Shown here in pieces: positions 49,065-59,635 of a DNA stretch of 64,000 bases. A model generated the notes under the pieces. It made no database searches, was not told the DNA's origin, and saw only the letters and a list, made by a program, of their open reading frames with translations. The stretch is from NCBI GenBank assembly GCA_017165825.1, contig CM029370.1:18079757-18143756 (forward strand), read 5' to 3'. The first letter of the stretch is position 1. Each line of letters begins with the position of its first letter. Made by a program: the position numbers and the translations under genes. Source of the DNA: Hepsetus odoe (lineage: Eukaryota > Chordata > Actinopteri > Characiformes > Hepsetidae).

Positions 49065-50340
49065 ATCTCACTTCTCCTAACTACACTCCATTGTCCTTTC
49101 CTGCTTATTTCTTCACAATCTGTTCCTGATATATTGCTAGACATCTTTTAAGTAATATCAAGCTTTCCCTTCAATCATCTGTTTAGAATCACCAAACAAG
49201 AATGGGCTTGGATCTTGGTTTGGGTCTACAGTGTAAACCTGCACTCTTTAAATTTGACAGATTTTTTCACATGCTGGATCATATAACCAGCTTTTTTCAT
49301 ACAAAAGTGAAGAGCAGTCAGATATGTGATCTGGTAGCCCCTCATGAAAATAGCCCATGCTTACCCACACCTCCTTCCATCCCCCTCCTCTCAACCCCCT
49401 CGTTCCTGGAGGCAGGCGTTTCAGAAAAATGTCAGAGTGAGACATTGAGAACAAATTGGAGAAGACAAGCCCCTTAAAACTCAGCATTTTGAGGAGAAGT
49501 GGGGAAAAAAGGCGCTGACGCTGACAGGCAGCAGAAAATCCAGACACCACATTCCTCCATCCGTCTCCGCTGGCTCAAGCACTCATCCCTGACAATCTCC
49601 CTCCACTGTATCTCTGCTGGACACCTGGACTGGGTCCCTTGCATAAAAAAACCCCAGAGAAATCTTTCTCCTGCCACGAAACCCCTCCTCTGCCCCTCTA
49701 GAGTAGGAAACGGAAAATTAATTTTGCTCTCAACCACAGCGTTGCAGCACCTGGCGGGGAGATGGATGCGCAGAGTAAGTGAGCACAGTGCTGAAGAAAG
49801 AGCAGAAAGTAGATGAAGACAGACACACTGGACCACCAAGAGCTGCCTACCAGCTGCTTTTATACCATGGCCTGCGGTTTTGCAGAAGAGCTTAAAAAAA
49901 GCAGTTAGTTTTCTTCTGAAATTTGTAAAAGAACTTTCATCAAGCTGCAAAAGACAGCTTAATGTTTAGCTTGATTTTTTCACACAGCAATTGTTTATAC
50001 TCAGTTTAAATATCTCTGCATTTTAAGCCTACATCTGCCCATTTACACTTAAATTTAAGGCTTGCGTCATTCTTTATCTATCTAGGTATAACTAGGTATA
50101 ACTATAAGGAGTCTTAGGCAGGACAAAGGCAACATATGCATATGCTGAAGGTACTGAAACGAGAACAGCTAACTTAGTTCTAGATGATAGAGATTAACCA
50201 TAACTGCTTTTGTTAATTTACTAAATGAAATTATTTTAAAGGGAAATAAATTATCTTTAAACAAAGCAATTACGAGAGCTTATGCTACCAGACCAAATCC
50301 CTAAATCTACAAAATAGTAATTGAAGTCGTCAGACAAACA
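49065..50340. other. Non-coding interval
   Basis: No gene recognised. The long minus-strand frame at 49474-49950 has no family resemblance; 49330-49850 is moderately GC-rich and repeat-poor. Confidence 0.55.
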
Positions 50341-50450
50341 GACAGACTGGCAACCATTTCCAGGGTGCAGGGTGTTTCCTTGCCTTTCACCCTGTCAGAG
50401 CTGGAATAGATCCCCCCATTAGGAAAAGCAGCTATGAAAATGAGTATTTT
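50340..50450 (+). repeat. Fragment of the ubiquitous teleost repeat
   Basis: TTCCAGGGTGCAGGGTGTTT, CACCCTGTCAGAGCTGGAAT and AGGAAAAGCAGCTATGAAAA match the same common fish repeat type as at 32704-32800. Confidence 0.5.
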
Positions 50451-50864
50451 ATCATTGTCATTGTTATTGTTTTATCATTATTATCATTGTATCATTCATA
50501 TCATTCACTAGAATTGAGCACTAAGCCCAGAAACAGGAACTTATTCAGAAAAAGGTACAGAAGTGGTACCTCTCGTGTCTCTGGAGTGGCACCTTTAAGG
50601 GTATGCCTTCAGCACTTTTTGATATCCTTTCCTATATTCAACTGCAGTTAAGATGTTAAGGTGGACTGACTTTGTTCACCGCATCCCAACCAGGCTTTCT
50701 ATTTTACTGTTCTCCTTTTAAAACATTAAGTTATGAAAATGCATCCTTTCTCCTGGAAAAAACATTTAAATATACATGTTTACATTTTTAAACACATTTC
50801 ATTAATGAAAACAATTAAACCTTTATTTGTATTAAGGTGTATTAAATGCTATAGGTTTGTGGGG

Positions 50865-51190
50865 TACATCTTCTTCTTCTTCTTTATCTTACGGCTGCTC
50901 CCGTTTAGGGGTCGCCGAAGCAGACCGTCAGTTTCCATTTCTTCTGGTCCTCTGCATCGTCCTCCATCAAACCAACCACTTGCATTTCCTCTCTCACCAC
51001 GTCCATAAACCTCCTCTTTGGCCTTCCTCTTCTTTCTTTCCTGGCAGCCTCCATCTTCAACATCCTCCTTCCAGTATAATCTGCGCCGCTCTTCTGGACA
51101 TGTCCAAATCAACACAACCTTGCTTCTCTAAATTTGCCTTTGCAGCCAAAAAAATAATTTCTAATCCTTTCCGTCCTCGTCACACCCAAT
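50865..51190 (-). mobile_element. 3' end of an RTE-like LINE, reverse
   Basis: The plus strand reads CTTCTTCTTCTT then GGCTGCTCCCGTTTAGGGGT, the complement of the GGGAGCAGCCGAAAGAAGAA end at 29070-29090. Minus-strand text MCPEERRRLYWKEDVEDGG-like fits the C-terminal part. Same family as the element at 27885-29100. Confidence 0.75.
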
Positions 51191-51232
51191 GAAAAAAAAA
51201 TTATATTTTTTTATATAATATATATATATATT

Positions 51233-51640
51233 ATGACATGCAGTGTAATATGCAAGAAATTGTATTTGTGTGTGTGTCTGTGTGTGCGTGTGTGTGTGTG
51301 TACACCTGCATGTCTGGGATGTGAAATGTCCCCTTGTTGCTCACATCACAGTGCAGCCCATGGAGCATGCTCAGTCAATAAGTCATTAGTGGTCTGTGTC
51401 TCAAGGCCTGTGAGGCTGCTCAGTGACCCAGTGTGAATGTGTGTGTGTGCACTATCACTATCACACTCCCAGCCCACTTCCATGCCTCACACTGGCTGCC
51501 TGTGTCTGAGACTTACTGACACAGTGAAACACACTACCTGCTCATCTGCCAGAGCATAGGTGAGCTTAAGAATCATCCGTGTTTTTAAACCGTGAAGCCG
51601 TGAAAACAAATAATGCATTTTGAAATAGTTAAAAAATAAT
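51233..51640. other. Non-coding interval upstream of the melatonin receptor exon
   Basis: Contains a degenerate TG array (about 51263-51302). Nothing coding was recognised. Confidence 0.6.
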
Positions 51641-51648
51641 ATGTAGGT

Positions 51649-51655
51649 AGATCTC

Positions 51656-51711
<56 letters not shown>

Positions 51712-51718
51712 TCTAACA
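51649..51718 (+). repeat. CT microsatellite
   Basis: Nearly pure CT repeat with single G interruptions, upstream of the GC-rich block of the melatonin receptor exon. Confidence 0.95.
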
Positions 51719-51769
51719 GGACACCACGGGGCGCTATAATACAACACCGTTATTAACTGCAGGTACCCC

Positions 51770-51771
<2 letters not shown>

Positions 51772-51803
<32 letters not shown>

Positions 51804-51893
51804 TCAGCGCGTGGGGAAACCTCGTGCCACTGAGCGCGCAGAGAAGCAGTGAGAGGCGCGGTTGCGCGAGCTGCCCTTTAATTGGAGTTACTC

Positions 51894-51922
<29 letters not shown>
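51772..51922 (+). repeat. Two CA microsatellites upstream of the receptor exon
   Basis: CA arrays at 51772-51800 and 51898-51922 bracket about 100 bp of GC-rich unique sequence. Together with the downstream arrays they make a microsatellite cluster around one exon. Confidence 0.93.
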
Positions 51923-51924
<2 letters not shown>

Positions 51925-52143
51925 TCGGAGGCGATGTCAGGCAGGAGGATGTAAATCAGGTGAGCGCGAAGGAAAGGGTGGGAGGGGCAGAAGGGAGACC
52001 GCGCGCGCCGTGTTGCCTCCCGCCGATGGGAAAACACCGGCCCGCGCGCGAGACACCGAGCGGCGCGAGGAGCTCAGCCTCTTCATCATCAGCAGCACCC
52101 TCATCAGCTCGCGCTCCATCCTCATGTGACGGACCGTAGGAGG

Positions 52144-52187
<44 letters not shown>

Positions 52188-52191
52188 CGAC
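51805..52191 (+). promoter_or_regulatory. GC-rich 5' UTR/promoter of the melatonin receptor exon
   Basis: This is the most CpG-rich stretch nearby, with GCGCGCG runs at about 52000-52060, inside otherwise AT-rich DNA. It is interrupted by CA arrays (51772-51800, 51898-51922) and ends in a (TG)20 array 5 bp before the ATG. No clear TATA box is seen; the start site is not determined. Confidence 0.45.
52147..52186 (+). repeat. (TG)20 microsatellite directly before the receptor ATG
   Basis: Twenty uninterrupted TG units end five bases (GCGAC) before the start codon, so they would lie in the 5' UTR of the mRNA or in the core promoter. TG arrays can form Z-DNA. Confidence 0.95.
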
Positions 52192-52366
52192 ATGCCCGAG
52201 GATGTCTCCCTTGTCAGAAACCGGACGGATGCGGCTCCGGGCGCGCGCCCCACGTGGGTGGTCCCGGTGCTCGCGACGGTGCTGATCTTCACGAGCGTGG
52301 TGGACGTTGTGGGGAACACGTTGGTCATCACCTCCGTTCTGAGGAACAGGAAACTGAGGAACGCAG
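52192..52366 (+). CDS. mtnr1b: Melatonin receptor type 1B-like, first coding exon only
   Basis: 175 nt starting at ATG and ending GCAG|GTGAGT encode 58 residues plus one base: MPEDVSLVRNRTDAAPGARP, then TWVVPVLATVLIFTSVVDVV, then GNTLVITSVLRNRKLRNA. It has an extracellular N-terminus with an NRT glycosylation sequon at residues 10-12, transmembrane helix 1 with the class-A GN motif (residues 41-42), and the start of the first intracellular loop. A phase-1 intron after LRNA(G) is the conserved intron position of vertebrate melatonin receptors. VDVVGN and LRNRKLRNAG favour type 1B over 1A (which has VDILGN and NKKLRNAG). Such receptors couple to Gi and lower cAMP in response to melatonin. The exon encoding helices 2-7 is not in the window. 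Confidence 0.82.

Positions 52367-52370
<4 letters not shown>

Positions 52371-52409
<39 letters not shown>
52371..52409 (+). repeat. (GT)19 microsatellite directly after the receptor splice donor
   Basis: The array begins at intron position +5, so the donor GTGAGT runs into the repeat. Further TG arrays follow at 52501-52526 and 52564-52607. Confidence 0.95.
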
Positions 52410-52411
<2 letters not shown>

Positions 52412-52492
52412 TGAGCGAGTTTACGGGCTAATCTGACTATTTTGCATATTGGCCACCAAAAAGGCGTTGCGTAACAGTACACATAACACTCT

Positions 52493-52500
<8 letters not shown>

Positions 52501-52526
<26 letters not shown>

Positions 52527-52562
52527 AAACAGAGGTAAACACACTCTTTGCGAGCCGTGACC

Positions 52563-52607
<45 letters not shown>
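52501..52607 (+). repeat. Two further TG arrays in melatonin receptor intron 1
   Basis: (GT)13 at 52501-52526 and (TG)22 at 52564-52607, separated by about 37 bp of unique sequence. Confidence 0.93.
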
Positions 52608-52608
<1 letters not shown>

Positions 52609-52727
52609 ATTAAAACGTGGTATTTAACAGAAGGTCCTCATAAAGATAGTAATACCTAAAAGGGTCAAGAGCAGAGTCACCCAAACAGATCCTCAGTGAT
52701 ACAGTAATGACAGGGGGGGGGGGACAG

Positions 52728-52926
52728 GGACAGAGAGAGAGAGAGAGAGAGACAAACTAGTGGAATAGTGTGACAGAGAGAGACAGATTAGTGTGACAGA
52801 GAGAGAGACAGACTACAGTGTGACAGAGAGAGAGACAGACTACAGTGTGTGAAAGAGACAGACTAGTGTGACAGATAGAGAGAGAGACAGACTACACTGT
52901 GACAGAGAGAGAGAGAGAGAGAGAGA
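52728..52926 (+). repeat. GA array and GA-rich minisatellite with ~30-bp unit
   Basis: A (GA)n run near 52733-52752 is followed by imperfect repeats of GTGTGACAGAGAGAGACAGA plus a CTA-containing spacer at about 52765-52905, then a GA run that enters the gap. Confidence 0.88.
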
Positions 52927-53300
52927 NNNNNNNNNNNNNNNNNNNNNNNNNNNNNNNNNNNNNNNNNNNNNNNNNNNNNNNNNNNNNNNNNNNNNNNNNN
53001 NNNNNNNNNNNNNNNNNNNNNNNNNNNNNNNNNNNNNNNNNNNNNNNNNNNNNNNNNNNNNNNNNNNNNNNNNNNNNNNNNNNNNNNNNNNNNNNNNNNN
53101 NNNNNNNNNNNNNNNNNNNNNNNNNNNNNNNNNNNNNNNNNNNNNNNNNNNNNNNNNNNNNNNNNNNNNNNNNNNNNNNNNNNNNNNNNNNNNNNNNNNN
53201 NNNNNNNNNNNNNNNNNNNNNNNNNNNNNNNNNNNNNNNNNNNNNNNNNNNNNNNNNNNNNNNNNNNNNNNNNNNNNNNNNNNNNNNNNNNNNNNNNNNN
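52927..53300. other. Assembly gap (374 N)
   Basis: An unbroken run of N. The left edge is GA repeat and the right edge is CT repeat. True length and content are unknown. Open reading frames spanning it have no meaning. Confidence 1.
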
Positions 53301-53309
53301 CTCTCTCTC

Positions 53310-53370
<61 letters not shown>

Positions 53371-53434
53371 CAGAGGACACACTTTTCCACATTTATTGCA
53401 CAATTAGAATTTATTTATTTGCTACTTTTGAATT

Positions 53435-53477
<43 letters not shown>

Positions 53478-53570
53478 CCCTCTCTCCCTCTCTGTCACTC
53501 TCTCCTCCGCAGACAACACACTTCTCCACATTTATTGCACAATTAGAATTTGTTTACTACCTTTGAAATA
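53301..53570 (+). repeat. CT arrays and a duplicated ~67-bp block
   Basis: A CT array (53301-53364) is followed by a block with GCAGAGGACACAC and CACATTTATTGCACAATTAG (53365-53431), a second CT array (about 53438-53475), and a second copy of the block (53503-53569) about 138 bp later. The block resembles part of the MITE at 55404-55990 (CTACAGAGAACACACCTCTG). Confidence 0.85.
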
Positions 53571-53990
53571 CTGTGCAGAAGTTATGGCAGATATAAATAT
53601 TTGAATATATTTTCCATTTTTAAGCAAAACCTCAGCAAATTAATATAAACTGTGTACTAAAATTTGAAGGAAAAACTTAAATCGCTCTTTAATTACATTT
53701 TTGAGAATGTGTACTTGAGAGACTTGAGAAGAGTTCAAACTTTTGTATGATACTGAAATCGCTCAGCTGTGCAATTTCTCTGTTACTGAATTCTTCTGTT
53801 CATATCCTCGCCTTGACATCCACATTCTCCTGAGGTGGAAAAGTAACCGTAGTAAATGTTTTGAGAGATACCTGTTTCTCTTTCTCTTGCCTCATTGAAT
53901 AGCTTTAGCGTGTATGTTTGTTCCTTTGTTTGTTCCCTGAAATAACTTGACTCTGACAGAAGTTAATGGCATCCATCATTATTTATTCCA
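53571..53990. other. Non-coding interval in melatonin receptor intron 1
   Basis: AT-rich; the first ~120 bp may continue the duplicated block to the left. No exon seen. Confidence 0.5.
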
Positions 53991-54430
53991 TGTCTAACAC
54001 AAATGTCTAACGCAGCGTGTAACTCTTTAGTGTGTAACACAGACTTTGCTTTTGATGTTTGATTCAACTGAATTTGTTGTACAACCTTTAGCAGCAGTCT
54101 TTTCCAACAAGAGATTTTTGTCATTCTCAAAGAGATTAAGTATCTGACAGCAGGTATTTTGGCCCGCTCTTCCTAAGCAACTGCCCTAACTGTCTCAGGT
54201 TTGAAGATTCCCTTCTCTACACTGCATTTTTCAGATCTTTCCACATTCAAAAGGATAAAGATCAGAGATCATAGTGGGCCATTTAAAACCATATGCTTTT
54301 AGTTGTGTGTTTTGGTCTTTATCCTGTTGGAAGATCCATGACATGTGATTGAGGCTGAGCTTCCTGACAGTGGGCGGTATTAAATCAGCTGATAAAATGG
54401 TTCCACAAAACAATTCCATTTACATCAACA
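53990..54430 (-). mobile_element. Tc1-like transposon fossil
   Basis: Minus-strand reading gives LNHMSWIFQQDKDQNTQLKA, a decayed form of the WxFQQDxDPKHT block around the second catalytic Asp of Tc1 transposases, followed by W..M-S-DLYPFE, a decayed SPDLNPIE. The flank matches a common fish Tc1-like element. Confidence 0.75.
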
Positions 54431-54754
54431 CACTAGAAAGCCTAGACTATAAGAGCGTATAAGAGCGTATAGCCACTGCAATGCATGCAGTTAAAATTCT
54501 ACCAGATTCCACAGATTAAGATTTAGAAATCTTAAATCAGTGTAGGCTGGTTAACTATATCAGATACTAAAGGCATGCAGTAATGCATGTGTGAATTATT
54601 TATTTATTTAATCACTGTCCAGGAGGAATGATGCATAGTCAATGAGCTGTAAGGGGGTTAGTTTTCTAGTTTCCTTGATCCTTTCTCTTCATACCCTTGT
54701 GTTATTTCTGTTTGCCTGTTGAATTCTGTTGATTTTCCAAAACCTAAATATACA

Positions 54755-54900
54755 GTACCCTCCAAAATACTGGAATAGCAAATTCAATTAATTCATTTTT
54801 GCACTGAATTCATTTGAGTTTGAGATCAGGAACAAATGAATTCTCCTTGCTGCTCCAATATGTTTGGAGCGGACAGTGTCTGGCATGTAAGAGATAAACA
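54755..54900 (+). mobile_element. End of a Tc1/mariner-type element
   Basis: TACAGTACCCTCCAAAATAC, TGGAATAGCAAATTCAATTA, and TTTGAGTTTGAGATCA resemble the terminal repeat of a common fish Tc1-like element. The opposite end was not found. Confidence 0.55.
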
Positions 54901-55403
54901 ATAATGCCTTTTGGCAATAAAAAAGTGATGCTTAGCTTAAAGGAAATGTTTGATTCAAATTATACTTCTCAAAAGAAGTTCTCACATCTGCCTATAAAAT
55001 AGGCCAAAACACCAAAAGATCACTAAGTTTATTCAGAAATCAGGCCTGTTATATTGTAAGCGAGGACTTACGAATGTTCTGCAAAGACTTCTATAGTTGT
55101 GTTGTGCCATTTTTAGTAGATATTGGTGACTAATATTCAAACAAAAGTTTTCAATGAGGAGCGAACATCACAAAGCTCATCAAACAATTTTGACAGCAGG
55201 AACGAGTGAATCACAAAGTAACTCAAGCACAGAACCAAGCATGACAGATGTTCAGAAGTTTGTTACAAAGTTTACTTTTTTTTTACAGCAAATCTTTGTT
55301 TCTCCATTGTAATTATCTCTCAGTCCAGCTCATTCAGTTCCCTTATTACTTATCAAATCCTGTGAAACGCCTACACAAACACAAGCATGCATACATATTT
55401 ATA

Positions 55404-55990
55404 CAATCATGTGCAAAGGTCTGAGTACCCCTCATCAAATGACATGTTTTGTTGATATAAAAATAACTTCACTTCCTCTACAGAGAACACACCTCTGCAC
55501 ATTTGAATGCAGTTACTGTTGCATAATTTACGTTGCCTACAGGGACAGTAACAAAAACAGGCTGGAAATTACCATTGCAAATAATCATGTAATGAAGGGT
55601 GGAGGAGGTCTAATGGTAGGATACTTGCCTACAGACCTGTGGACCAAGTAGTCACAGGTTCGAGTCCCATCTCTAGCACTACCTCCATTGGGTTCCTGAG
55701 CAAGACCCTTAAACCCGAGTTGTTCCAGGGGGACCTTTCCTGTAATCAGGACTCGGAAGTCGCTCTGGAGAAGAGCGTCTGCTATATACTGTAAATGTAA
55801 AAAAGTGATTTAATACTGTTGATTTAATGCTATAAAAAACATCACAAACAGGACAAAAAAATAAACAAAAATCTAAACAAGGAATTCTGGCCATTTAACA
55901 CAGAGCATACACTGGATCTGTACTTATTTTCACTTAAAGCAAAATACCATGTTATTTAACCAGAGGTGTCCAAACCTTTAAATATGAATT
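55404..55990. mobile_element. Tc1/mariner-type MITE, split by a SINE
   Basis: Left end CATGTGCAAAGGTCTGAGTA with CCCCTCATCAAATGACATG. Right end, as reverse complement, TCATATTTAAAGGTTTGGAC with ACCTCTGGTTAAATAACATG. These are diverged inverted repeats. The family-B SINE at 55596-55801 sits in the middle, so it is younger. Confidence 0.75.
55596..55801 (+). mobile_element. tRNA-derived SINE (family B), inserted in a MITE
   Basis: AGGGTGGAGGAGGTCTAATG, B box AGGTTCGAGTCCC, GAGCAAGACCCTTAAACCCG, tail CTCTGGAGAAGAGCGTCTGC and CTGTAAATGTAA. Confidence 0.93.
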
Positions 55991-56004
55991 AACAGTTGAT
56001 AAAA

Positions 56005-56259
56005 TGAAGTGGTGGAAGTGGTTAGAGACTAGGTCACAGGATCAGAAGGTCATGCGTTCGAATGCCAGACCAGTAGATTGCCCTGAGGTACCCTTCAGCA
56101 AGGTACTGTCCCCAGCACTGCTCCCTGGGTACTTTAATAGCTGCCCACTGCTGCACAGGTGTGTATGGGTGAAATGCAGAGGAAGCATTTAATTGTGTCT
56201 CACTGTGTGCTGTGCTGTGCTGTGCTGTGCTTCACAATGGCAATTAGTCACTTTCACTT
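56005..56259 (+). mobile_element. tRNA-derived SINE (family A), diverged head
   Basis: GTGGTGGAAGTGGTTAGAGA (head), GCGTTCGAATGCC (B box), TACCCTTCAGCAAGGTACTG, and tail CAATGGCAATTAGTCACTTT. CTGTG/CTGTG expansion of TGTGC units at about 56207-56231. Confidence 0.9.
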
Positions 56260-58036
56260 AAAATGGAAATTTTAGGTTAAGATAACTTTGTTCAAGTATC
56301 CATAAAATAAACCAAGATATGGATAGAATTAAAGTAAGTAAATACCTCATTAGTCAGATCACGCAACAGCATCTATGCAGAGGATTGCTACAAATCCTTC
56401 TTGTAACTGTTTGATATATGGTTATGCCCTTGCACCCCTCCTCAAAGTCCTGCTTGAACGTGAAGATGAACATGCCAGCTTTAACTTTACTCTAAATGTT
56501 TAAATGTCTTTAAACATTACTCTATAGCTGCTTGATGTGGGAATAAAAATGGATTTTCAAGGGAGCTGTGATACCCACAAACTTTTGACAGAGAGTGTAT
56601 ATCTGTATTTATGCTATTTCTCTTCTTCTATCGCTGTCAGGGTGCATTTATCTGTGTGCACAGAGTGTGTGTGATGTCCTCAGAGATAGAGCAGCTCCCT
56701 GTACTGCCTGGGGCCATACAAACAGCCTGAGACAGCCTCACAGGAGCCTTGTATCAACCTCCAGTCACCATGAGGAGCAAAGCTACGGAGCTTGCTCCCT
56801 GCAATAGAGCAATACAAGCCTTCCCTCTTCTCAGTCCTCCTGCCAATTTGTAGAATGAGTGTACACAGAGTGCCACTGCTGACCTTAAACCAGTCACAGA
56901 GCATCTGCTTCACAGTCACACTGCATATGCCTCACAGCTGCAGTAATGAAAGTATTTCTATGGATGACTGCAATTTCCCCTATGGGGAAGGAAAATACTC
57001 GTTGCTTTATTTTACAGAGAATCTGGCTGGCAGGTAAGGACTCTCTCAAAAGAGAGAGTCAAACAGAGAACAGCAGGTGTAGATGTTCACTAATAATAAT
57101 TTCACACTCTCATACAGATGAGATACACTGCTATTAAACAAGCCATGCTTTTATAGATACAGTAGAGGTAGCAGAAATGTCAAAGTATCGGAAACCATTG
57201 AAGCATTTTTGTAATTGCAGTTAATATACTATAAAGTTTCAGTACAAAACAGTGTTTTCTAAAATAATTTGTCCATACAATGTTTATTTATTGTTTATTT
57301 ATTTGTAAGTATGCTTGTTTGCCATGTTTTCCACAAAACTCTCATTTCCCCAAAATCCATAACCAACCAACAGTTAGAAAACCCCAATCACATGGGAGGA
57401 AAAAGAGTGCCCTGTAATTTCAGTCATTTCATCCTTTCAAACAGCTAAAAAAACAAAGCCATTTCAATGGCAGCTCAACCAATTGGATCGAAACACTATT
57501 TACCATTTCTGGTGGTTCATTAACTGATTGCCTTCATTGTCTAGCATCATGCTAGTGATGATGGATATCCATGTCTGAACATTTATATTTATTGCGGCCC
57601 CCACAAAAACATACAGTCAGGGACATCTCTAAACCAGATCCGAACATCGCTTAATACACTCCAACTTCCTTCTCATCCATCCCTTACTTTGAGGATATGG
57701 CTATGGCTGCAATCAGTCTGCTTATAGCAGGAGATTATTGAACGCTCTCCTTCAAACTCTCACTACTTTCCTGCCCTCTTTGATGTTGTGATTGGTACCC
57801 TGCTGTGTGCCATGCTAAGCAGAAACCCCTAGCAAAGGGGAAAGGACAGCCGATCTCCCAATCCATGAGTCCTTCTTCATAGTGGAGGGAGTAGTGAATG
57901 CTTCAGATGCCCTAGTTTGTGTTTTAATTTAATTCAATGGCCACATCGCTGACAGACAGGGTTTTTCAAATTAATTTTGGGGTACAAATGATTGAAAATG
58001 CATAACCTTGCTTTGCATCCTGAGTCATTACGCTTG
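56260..58036. other. Non-coding interval
   Basis: No gene recognised. A small perfect hairpin GACTCTCTC/AAAA/GAGAGAGTC lies at 57039-57060. Repeat-poor DNA at 57440-57800. Confidence 0.55.
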
Positions 58037-58242
58037 TTTACATTTACGGCATTTAGCAGACGCTCTTATCCAGAGCGACTTCCAAGTCCTAATTACAGGG
58101 ACAGTCCCCCTGGAGCAGCTCAGGGTTAAGGGTCTTGCCCAGGGACCCAGTGGTGGTAGTGCTAGAGGTGGGATTCGAACCTGGGACCTCTTGAGCCATT
58201 GCGCCATAGGCAAGTACCCCACCACTAGACCACCGCCACCCT
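58037..58242 (-). mobile_element. tRNA-derived SINE (family B), reverse, well preserved
   Basis: TTACATTTACGGCATTTAGC, AGACGCTCTTATCCAGAGCG, TTAAGGGTCTTGCCCAGGGA, B box complement GGGATTCGAACCTGG, and head complement CCACTAGACCACCGCCACCC. The best family-B copy. Confidence 0.95.
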
Positions 58243-58686
58243 GCATTTTTATTGTTTTATGTTTATTGAGTTATTCCCCTTGTTTATGACAAAGAAACAA
58301 TATAAGCTGTTCTGTGACCTTTTTGTGCAGAATTTTGGAAACTGAATTGGAAATGTTTGATATATTTAATCAAATCAAATACACCCCCGCCATTTCTCTG
58401 TGATTGGATTAGCTAGGACCAGAATGTGATACATGGCAAACATTTCTCACACTTAAAGATACACCAGAGGTACCAGAGGTGGTTCTTTTAAAAAACCCTT
58501 TGAAAACATTAAAGTTTTTCTTTAAGAAGCTTTTTTCAACTACAGGTAATGTTACATTTCAAAATCAAATTACAGTTTTTTTCCAAAACATATTCATGAA
58601 TTGACTTAGTTGTTTGTTTGTTTGCTTGCTTGCTTCCTTTCATTTGTGAAAAGCTTATAAATTATATAGTTCTTAAAACCCTTTCC

Positions 58687-58943
58687 GGGGCAGCGGTGGT
58701 CTAGTGGTTAAGGAGTTGCCCCTCCATCAGAAGATTGTGGGTTTGATTCCCTCATCAGTTGGTTCCCCTAAGGTACCCTTAAGCAAGTTACCATCCCTGT
58801 CACTGCTCCCCAGGCACTTTCAAAAGCTGCCCCCTGCTGCATGGTGTTTGAGTGCATGGGTTAAATGCAGAGGTCCAATTTCATTGTGGTTCACTGTGTG
58901 CTGTGCTGTGACCTTGCAATGACAAGGGTTGTCACTTTCACTT
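58687..58943 (+). mobile_element. tRNA-derived SINE (family A)
   Basis: GGGGCAGCGGTGGTCTAGTG, GGTACCCTTAAGCAAGTTAC, TTAAATGCAGAGGTCCAATT, tail GCAATGACAAGGGTTGTCAC then TTTCACTTTT. Very close to the copy at 26757-27016 in its 3' half. Confidence 0.94.
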
Positions 58944-59385
58944 TTCTTATTTGTACACATAGCTCTTTTAAGGACCATCCACTGAAGTGGGTCTTCTATG
59001 GCATCCCTCCACAGATCCTTTTTTGGCACATTCATTCTAAAGAATGTATTTCAGTTATTATTAGCTATAATTGTTTTCAGATTTGGCTTAAGCTCTGATG
59101 ATCCTCATGATGATGATGATGTAGCGTAACAGTTCTTGCAAAGGCCCAAGACATCACACCACATTCCAGAATGCTGTCTAAAGATACTCCTGCGTTACAC
59201 ACAACTCTGGACTGTGTTAAACAATCCTGCTTAACAACTTCTCCAGAACTTGTCAACTTGTGAGGAGGCATTTCAGTGCACAGTGAGATACTCTCAGCAC
59301 ACACAAACATCATCCACTGACACACAGCTACATTGTACAAACAAAATCCCAGTGTGAACCATTGTGTAGTGTTTGCTCTGAGCTT
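58944..59385. other. Non-coding interval
   Basis: No gene or transposon recognised; a short GATGAT repeat lies at about 59107-59119. Confidence 0.55.
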
Positions 59386-59432
59386 TCTCTCTCTCCTCTC
59401 TCTCTCCTCTCTCTCTCGCTCTCTCTCTCTCG

Positions 59433-59464
<32 letters not shown>
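59386..59464 (+). repeat. CT array
   Basis: CT repeat with C and G interruptions. Forms an inverted pair with the GA array at 59636-59683. Confidence 0.95.
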
Positions 59465-59633
59465 GTCCTAGCTTTCCTGCTCCGCTGTGCTGTTCCATGT
59501 GGTGGAGTCTCACAGGAGCTGAGCGTGAGTGACCCTGCAATCGACTGCTAATACAACTGTCATCGCCGCCTAGCAGCCGCCAGCGACAAGCCTGCACAGG
59601 GAGGGGGAAGATAGTCAGGGAAAAAGAGAGCGA

Positions 59634-59635
<2 letters not shown>

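Noticed and set aside
49474..49950. 158-codon minus-strand open frame
   Set aside because: No family resemblance, no splice context, and composition like the surrounding non-coding DNA.
51937..52542. 201-codon minus-strand frame across the melatonin receptor exon
   Set aside because: Mostly His-Thr repeats from the CA arrays and the antisense of a real exon.
52840..53546. Long open frames spanning the gap
   Set aside because: They consist of GA/CT repeat translations joined through N; no coding content.
57023..57040. Splice donor CAG|GTAAGG ending a coding exon
   Set aside because: The upstream open frame has no family resemblance, so a lone donor match is not enough.
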